Origin: Taxawa tesnikishii (nom. ined.)
Taxonomy: Eukaryota; Ascomycota; Dothideomycetes; Dothideales
Length of the DNA stretch: 64,000 nucleotides
Direction of reading: 5' to 3'
NCBI GenBank assembly: GCA_030247885.1
Contig: JAPDRO010000002.1
Span: forward strand, 310,001-374,000
A program made the position numbers and the translations under genes. The notes beneath the pieces were generated by a model. That model saw nothing but the letters and a program-made list of their open reading frames with translations, had not been told where the DNA came from and ran no database searches. Shown piece by piece: positions 58,574 to 64,000 of this stretch (positions are counted from its first letter, which is position 1; the number at the start of each line of letters is the position of its first letter).

Positions 58574-59330
58574 GAAGCAGTATCCATCCCAAGACCGAGC
58601 CGATTCTCAACCCGCTCAAAAGCGCTTAGCATCTGGACCCGTTATGCAATCCCAAACCCGCAAATGCAACAAGTCTCCTTGGCTGTCGAGTACGGCCTTG
58701 TTGGAATCGTTTCCGTATATCGAGCCACTAATCCCCGGACGGTCGTTGCGGTCATTCCCGTTCTCTTGGTAACGTCCGTTAGCCTGCTGCGTCATGTAAC
58801 ACCGTGCGGGCTCGATCATACCTCGAATATTGCCAGTTCGATTTCTCGATAACAAAAACACTAACTGCTGCCGGCACTGGCGTTATGGCAAACAGGGTCC
58901 GCAAATTTTAGGGTAACAAGACATCGGTTACTTGCAGGAAGAGGCATATGTAGGATTCAAATCTCCAACAACTCACTCTTACAATCTCAAGACCCCTAAC
59001 TATCGAAATTCGCCTGGATCGGCATTTATTCTCCGATTTGAAAAGAACGGTTGAGCCGGGACCGTCGCCTGGTAGTCAATCATTGATAAACTCGGATCCG
59101 CGTTGGTTTGTTTATGCTTAAGCCGGATTCCGACCAATCATTGCACTGTCCAAAGTCACCGCAGGCACGCGACCGTTTGCTTTAATCGGTCAAGTCATTG
59201 CGATGATGCCTTGAATAACGGAGTAGCAGAGCGCTTTACGCCACACTGCTAGACGCCTTCTTGATGCTATCCGCTCAAATTCCTTCGTGAGGTCCGCAAG
59301 AAATAGCATGAGACAGGGACTGACACGACA
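58574..59330. other. Spacer between the two DHA1 genes
   Basis: About 760 bp without recognisable genes; the promoter of the second transporter lies here. Confidence 0.35.
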
Positions 59331-61074
59331 ATGGAACGGACGAAAGATGTTGAACGCAGCTGTAATCCCTTCCAAAATAAGGATGGACTGCCAGTACTAC
59401 CCTATGCTGGCACGAATGCCCGACTTGTCGGCTCGCGATCTGCCACGCCATCTGCCATGAGCGACAAGATTAAGGAATCTTGTGACAGGGAAATTGGAGC
59501 CCAGGAAACAGGTGCTGATAATGATCTGGTGCGTACGTTGTTCCACATGCGTGTCCTCATGGCTGACCTTTGTATCGCACAGATCGACTGGGATGGACCC
59601 GAAGACCCCGAAAATCCCAAGCATTGGTCGTTCATGAGGAAGTGGATCGCCGTGACCCTCGTCTCTCTCATCTCGTTTACAACAACAGCAGCGTCATCGT
59701 CCGTGGCTCCGGCATTACCACAAATTGCTTCGGACTTGCGCATTACTTCCACTGTGAACCAGGCGATGGTTTTCGCCATCTACGGTTTGGGTTTCGTGGT
59801 CGGAGCACTCCCGTATGGGCCGTTAAGTGAGCTGTACGGACGAGTGCCGGTGATGCATGCATCGTTCGCTATCTTCCTGGCGTTCAACATTGCGTCCGGA
59901 TTCGCGCAGACGTACGGCCAGCTCCTGGTGTTCAGGTTACTCAGTGGCATCGGCGGAAGCGCGCCAAATACCATAGGCGGCGGCCTGGTATCAGATTGCT
60001 TCAACGCCGAAGACATCGGACGTGGGTCAGCATTCTACGGCCTTGCGCCGCGGCTGGGTCCGGCGATCGGACCCCTCTTAGGCGGGTTCATTGTTCAAAA
60101 CCTGGATTGGCGATGGTCTTTCTACATCACCTCGATGTTTGCTGGCGCGCTGTTCGTCTCCGCTCTATTTTTCTCCAAGAAACCAGGCCATCGATAAGAC
60201 TCAAGCGCAAAGCCATTAAGCTTCGAAAAAGACTGGCAACGAAAACCTGCATACTCAAGATTGGCCCCGGCAGGAGAGCGATTGGCAACATCTTGCGGAA
60301 GGCTTGAAACGGCCATTCGTGTTTCTGGGCACACATTATATTGTACAATATCTGGCTCTTTATCAGTTCTTCCTTGCCGGTACGCTGTACCTCATCTTAT
60401 CAACATATCACCGGCTGTTCACGGAAGACTATCACGAGAGCGTCCAGATCTCGGGTTTGAACTACATCTCGATCGGGCTGGGACTAATCGTTGGCAACCA
60501 GCTATGCTCTCGTGTTAGTGACAAGGTAAAACACCTTCCTCCCTTGACACACATCAGTCTGTCTTCCGGCTGACAAGCAAATCAGGTATACGACTACCTC
60601 CGCCACCGCCTGAGATCTCGCGACCTTTCCGATCCCAACGCCGGCAGACCCGAATATCGCGTCCCACTCATGATGGTCGGCGCAACGCTCTACCCAATCG
60701 GATTCCTCTTGTACGGCTGGTCCGCACAGGCGAAAGTATTCTGGCTGGTTCCAAACATCGGCATCTTCTTCGTCGCAGCAGGGATCATCATCCTCTCCCA
60801 AGGCATCAAATTGTACAACATCAGCACGTACGGCACGTATGCCGCAAGCGCGCAAGGCGCTGTAAACCTGACGCGGTCGATCGGCAGTGGTACGTTTCCA
60901 CTGTTTGCGCCCTTCATGCTTCAAAAGCTCGGGTATGGATGGACTGGCACTGCTTTGGCGGGCATTTCCGTAGCTTTTGGGATACCGGGTCCGATCATCC
61001 TTTGGTTCTATGGGCCGCGGCTGAGAAAGAAGGCGCAGGGCCTGCAGAAGCAGTCGGAAGACGAAGCTCAATGA
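59331..61074 (+). CDS. DHA1-family MFS transporter (Tpo/Flr1-like), two frameshifts
   Basis: Exons 59331-59528, 59583-60525 and 60586-61074. Intron 1 is 54 nt, in frame and without a stop, so retention would add 18 residues. The family start DWDGPEDPENPKHWSFMRKW is followed by motif A (GPLSELYGRVPVMHAS), motif C-like GLAPRLGPAIGPLLGGFI, and six C-terminal helices with SQGIKLYNISTYGTYAASAQ. In the central loop the frame changes twice, at 60180-60182 and at the A5 run 60226-60230. Adding one base to each reads ETRPS/KTRPS-type and GNENLHTQDWPRQESDW, and gives 543 residues. DHA1 members export drugs and polyamines; the exact substrate is not visible. Confidence 0.8.
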
Positions 61075-61406
61075 GCACCGTGTCCTGGCGAAGTGAGCAG
61101 GCCATGTGTCCCATAGACCATGGTGCGCGCTCTTTCTCGTCATGTACTGTTTTCACCATCATAAAATTACAAGAGAGTTATGCCGGGACGAGTCGTGGGA
61201 AGCTTGTATGAGATTGTTCGCCAAGCTCATGCGGCATTGCATCATTTCCCCACTACCCCTCAATGTGTTCCTGAGTTCGAGTGGCTCGATCCGACAGGCG
61301 CCAATGCTTCATATATTCTGATCTACTTCTCACTCCACTTTGTATATCTTGTCAGTTCTCCTGTATTCCGTCCTTTTTCGTCAATTCGCCTTTCTTGTCA
61401 TTTAAA
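61075..61406. other. Spacer before the dienelactone hydrolase gene
   Basis: About 330 bp; a pyrimidine-rich stretch near 61355-61400 directly precedes the start codon, common in fungal core promoters. Confidence 0.35.
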
Positions 61407-62312
61407 ATGTCTGAGTCAGGAAACACCGGCGTTGGGGTCTCCTCCTGCTGTCTCTCCGGCAAGGTCAAGGAAGGTCAGCCAAAGGGGCGTGTGGAAGCGA
61501 TCGCAGGTCTCCAAACCTACGTCGCTGAGCCCAAAGATGGGTCCAAGAAGATGACCGTCATCTTCCTCGTGGACAGTATGTCAACTGCATTGCTCCTCCA
61601 CGCGCTGGGCTAACACCCTTCAGTCTTCGGCTGGCAATTTCCCAACGTCCGCCTCCTCGCCGATCAGTACGCCGCTGCCGGCTTCACGGCTTATGTTCCC
61701 GACGTACACGAGGGCGACAGCATCGACATCGAGTTCCTGCAGACCGTCGAGCCACAACTGCCTATTCGGAAGAAGCGCTCAACTGTCGAGTCCGCAACCG
61801 CAACCGCGAAGACTGGAGCAACCCTGGGCCCCTGGCTGCTCAGGCACCGTGAGGCAGTTGCTCGTCCTCTGATTGAGAACTTCATCGACAAGGTTCGCTA
61901 TATTCCCGGTACGAACAAGGTCGGCGTGATTGGGTTCTGCTGGGGTGGAAGGTACGCCGTTTTGGCTGGTCACGAGCCCTTCTCCGGCAAGGAGGGTAAG
62001 GGCGTCGATGCGGTGTATAGCTGCCACCCATCGCTTGTTTCGATTCCTGCAGACTTTGAGCCTCTCGCTGTGCCAACTGCGTTCGCGCTGGGAGACAAGG
62101 ACAGCCTGTTGGGTGAAAAGGAGGTCGGACAGATTCAAGAGGTCATGGACAAAATCAAGAAGGAGAAGAACCTGGACAGCGAGGTTAGGATCTACGAGGA
62201 TCAGGTTCATGGGTTTGCCTTGAGAGGTGACTGGCAGTCCGAAAAGGACAGGAAGGCCATGGATGAAAGCGAGAAGCAGGGTATTGAGTGGTTCAAGAAG
62301 TACCTGGCATAA
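61407..62312 (+). CDS. Dienelactone hydrolase family protein
   Basis: An alpha/beta hydrolase with a Cys nucleophile, about 285 residues; related enzymes open dienelactones in aromatic degradation, and fungi have many uncharacterised members. Two exons, 61407-61575 and 61624-62312, flank a 48-nt intron. The catalytic triad is visible: Cys in GVIGFCWGGRYAV, Asp in FALGDKDSLLG, and His in EDQVHGFALRGD. The N-terminal CC motif GVSSCCLSGKVKEG fits the fungal subfamily starting near TGxxCxxG. No signal peptide; cytosolic. Uninterrupted. Confidence 0.9.
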
Positions 62313-63684
62313 GAACCTGAAAATAGACGAGCGCGCAGGAATTATGCACATGGATGCACGTAAAAGCCAGTTGTAGCCACGATGTAACAGGCCGGAAGTC
62401 GATTTCGACGCCGTTTTCGTTATCAGGCCCTGTACGTATACCGCGTCTTCGGTACCGGGTCACTTCGAGTGCTTGAGCCGCTCCGCTCTATGTAGATGGC
62501 GCGCGCCCCAGCAGTTCGCGGGATTGGATTGTTTTGACCAATTAATGAACAGATTCGTTTAGCCCACCAAAGTCATCCACTAAAGTCCTGAACCAAAGCC
62601 GCAAACCAAATCTGCTAACCCATCTTGTAGACTTGTTTCATGAACTAATCCTGCCGACCAATTTCATGCATTGAAGAACGCGTCACCGTTCATGGCGCCT
62701 TCATCACTCACTCCACCACGTTCCGCCAACAGCTCGATCATGTCCACTAGGCCGTCAAGGAACGATTGCGCCCGACGCTAGGTTTCCACTCGCTTCGCCT
62801 TGCTTGGTCTTGCTGCCATCACGAAGTGGCTGGCTCACTCCGAAATAGCAAGCATAAATACGCGGAGCGATAGAGCGATGTGCGAGTGACGGACGCGTCA
62901 CGTTCGACCACAGATAGCCGAGAACAGCGGATCTCCGCCTCCGGCCCGTCCTTAGCGTCAGTAGATCTGATCTGCCCATGTACCTGGTCCATTGGCGGAA
63001 CCAATTTCGAGGCCGGCTAGACGTCGATCATGCACATCGCTGCACATCGATTGCAACCCGCTCGAGATGTGGGCGAAGCTCTTCCAGAACTCTGGTATCC
63101 ATCCCCCGCATGAGTTCCCAGCTATTGCCTTCACCATCGTCTATCTTGCATGGGGTAGACAACACATGCAGCATAACACAAATCCGCTGAGAACAGGTAG
63201 GGCTTTTGATTGGTTCATACGCCTCTGATTTGCTCTTGCAGAAAGATCCACGCCCTGCGTCGCATGCGCCGACAGTCTGTAGATCGAGCTGGATGACGAA
63301 AAGGTTCCACCACGTATTCTATCAAGCACCCCAGCTAGATACGGTGAGGGTGTCTTAAGACTGTCCACGATCTCATCGAGTTCGGACTGCCTCCGTACTC
63401 ACCACTCCATGATACGTGGTGGCCGGCACAATAATATTGAGTCAGTGTTCTCTACAGTTCTTCAGTATTGAAAGTTGAAAACAACTTACTTTGACACCTC
63501 CTTACGCTAGTTGGAGAGCGCAGTAAGTGACCAATCGTTCCACGGTTTGTCCCTCAGTAGGCCGCCTCTTTAGAAGACCATCTATCCGCTGAACGGCCTA
63601 TAACGAATACTAATGCTCGATAGATCTGCGAAGCTAGCCAAGAGTTCTGATAACAACCTGACCTCTACCACGTACGAAGTCACT
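62313..63684. other. Intergenic, no certain gene
   Basis: About 1.4 kb. A + strand stretch at about 63064-63170 reads PLEMWAKLFQNSGIHPPHEF then AIAFTIVYLAWG, which looks protein-like. It has no recognisable start, partner exon or family, so I do not call a gene. Confidence 0.35.
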
Positions 63685-64000
63685 ATGAGCACAGACATGA
63701 CGTTCTACCTCACAAGCGTGGCTGCCGGCCTGGTGCTCGCACACTCGCCGAATGGCCAGCCATCCGGAGTAGTCGCACAGAACAAGGGCGACCAAGATGA
63801 CGCTCAGAAGTGGACTGTCGAGTACGGCGATGAGCCAGATACGGTTGCTATGCGGTGCCGCTCCAACGGCGAGTATCTCCGTGCGAACGGTGGTGAAAAC
63901 TGGGCGACCGTCGGTACCGGGGAGAAGCAATGGTGGAAGATAGCGAATGACGAAGTCACTCCGCCCCATGCTTGCCGGTTAAGTCCGGTCGATTTCCCGA
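63685..64000 (+). CDS. Beta-trefoil-like (fascin/ricin-B-like) protein, cut by window edge
   Basis: The ATG at 63685 opens a frame of 105 codons that runs off the right edge. The visible part reads like a beta-trefoil start: TFYLTSVAAGLVLAHSPNG, then QKWTVEYGDEPDTVAMRCRS, NGEYLRANGG and EKQWWKI. The Trp-x-Val/Ile and Y-L-x-A/x-N-G spacing is that of fascin-like or lectin-like repeats found in fungal cytosolic proteins. No signal peptide. No stop or intron within the visible part. Function unknown. Confidence 0.6.
   Translation, partial: MSTDMTFYLTSVAAGLVLAHSPNGQPSGVVAQNKGDQDDAQKWTVEYGDEPDTVAMRCRSNGEYLRANGGENWATVGTGEKQWWKIANDEVTPPHACRLSPVDFP

Overview
The window comes from a filamentous ascomycete (Pezizomycotina; a Dothideomycete is my best guess, by inference). 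The signs are dense genes on both strands, many introns of about 45-110 nt with GTNNGT donors and CTAAC/CTGAC branch points, an intron-containing tRNA-Gln, and fungal families (Zn2Cys6 regulator, GH47 mannosidase, Izh3-type PAQR protein, GAF hybrid histidine kinase, DHA1 transporters). I model 29 protein genes plus one degraded gene and one tRNA. Most gene models were checked by requiring the summed exon length to be a multiple of three and the protein to match its family across each junction.

Layout. 1-5.3 kb: first exon of a probable MAP kinase kinase running off the left edge, a long gene-poor stretch, tRNA-Gln, and a degraded beta-propeller gene. 5.3-8.5 kb: STN1 and casein kinase 1, divergent. 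9.5-11.7 kb: two small secreted-protein genes. 12.4-18.0 kb: prenyltransferase alpha subunit, a serine/threonine dehydratase-like gene, a mitochondrial DUF1640 protein, 14-3-3. 18.7-24.7 kb: NAT9-type acetyltransferase, 3-beta-HSD/Erg26-like enzyme, quinone oxidoreductase-like gene, a conserved unknown. 26-33 kb: a four-helix membrane protein, mitochondrial ribosomal DAP3, a Zn2Cys6 regulator. 34-40 kb: a foldback DNA element, GH47 mannosidase, MBL hydrolase, ribosomal eL38, a small membrane protein. 41.9-45.9 kb: hybrid histidine kinase. 46.7-53.8 kb: Izh3, THOC5, a conserved unknown, a protein methyltransferase. 54.8-61.1 kb: ornithine decarboxylase followed by two DHA1 transporters. 61.4-64 kb: dienelactone hydrolase and the start of a beta-trefoil-like gene cut by the right edge.

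The most unusual property is shared by many genes. About 15 single-base length changes, almost all in homopolymer runs of 4-6 bases, interrupt ten otherwise well-conserved genes. The strongly constrained genes (14-3-3, CK1, eL38, DAP3, ODC, RAM2, THOC5, STN1) are uninterrupted. This is either a base-calling or consensus artefact or the trace of a lineage that accumulates homopolymer slippage (a mismatch-repair-deficient mutator) under purifying selection. Raw reads would decide. Other points of interest are a 111-bp palindromic MITE-like element with 8-bp flanking repeats, microexons in 14-3-3, a GC-AG intron in the NAT9 gene, a (GGGT)n tract before RAM2, an (AC)43 tract touching the THOC5 start, and an ODC-transporter block that may serve polyamine homeostasis.
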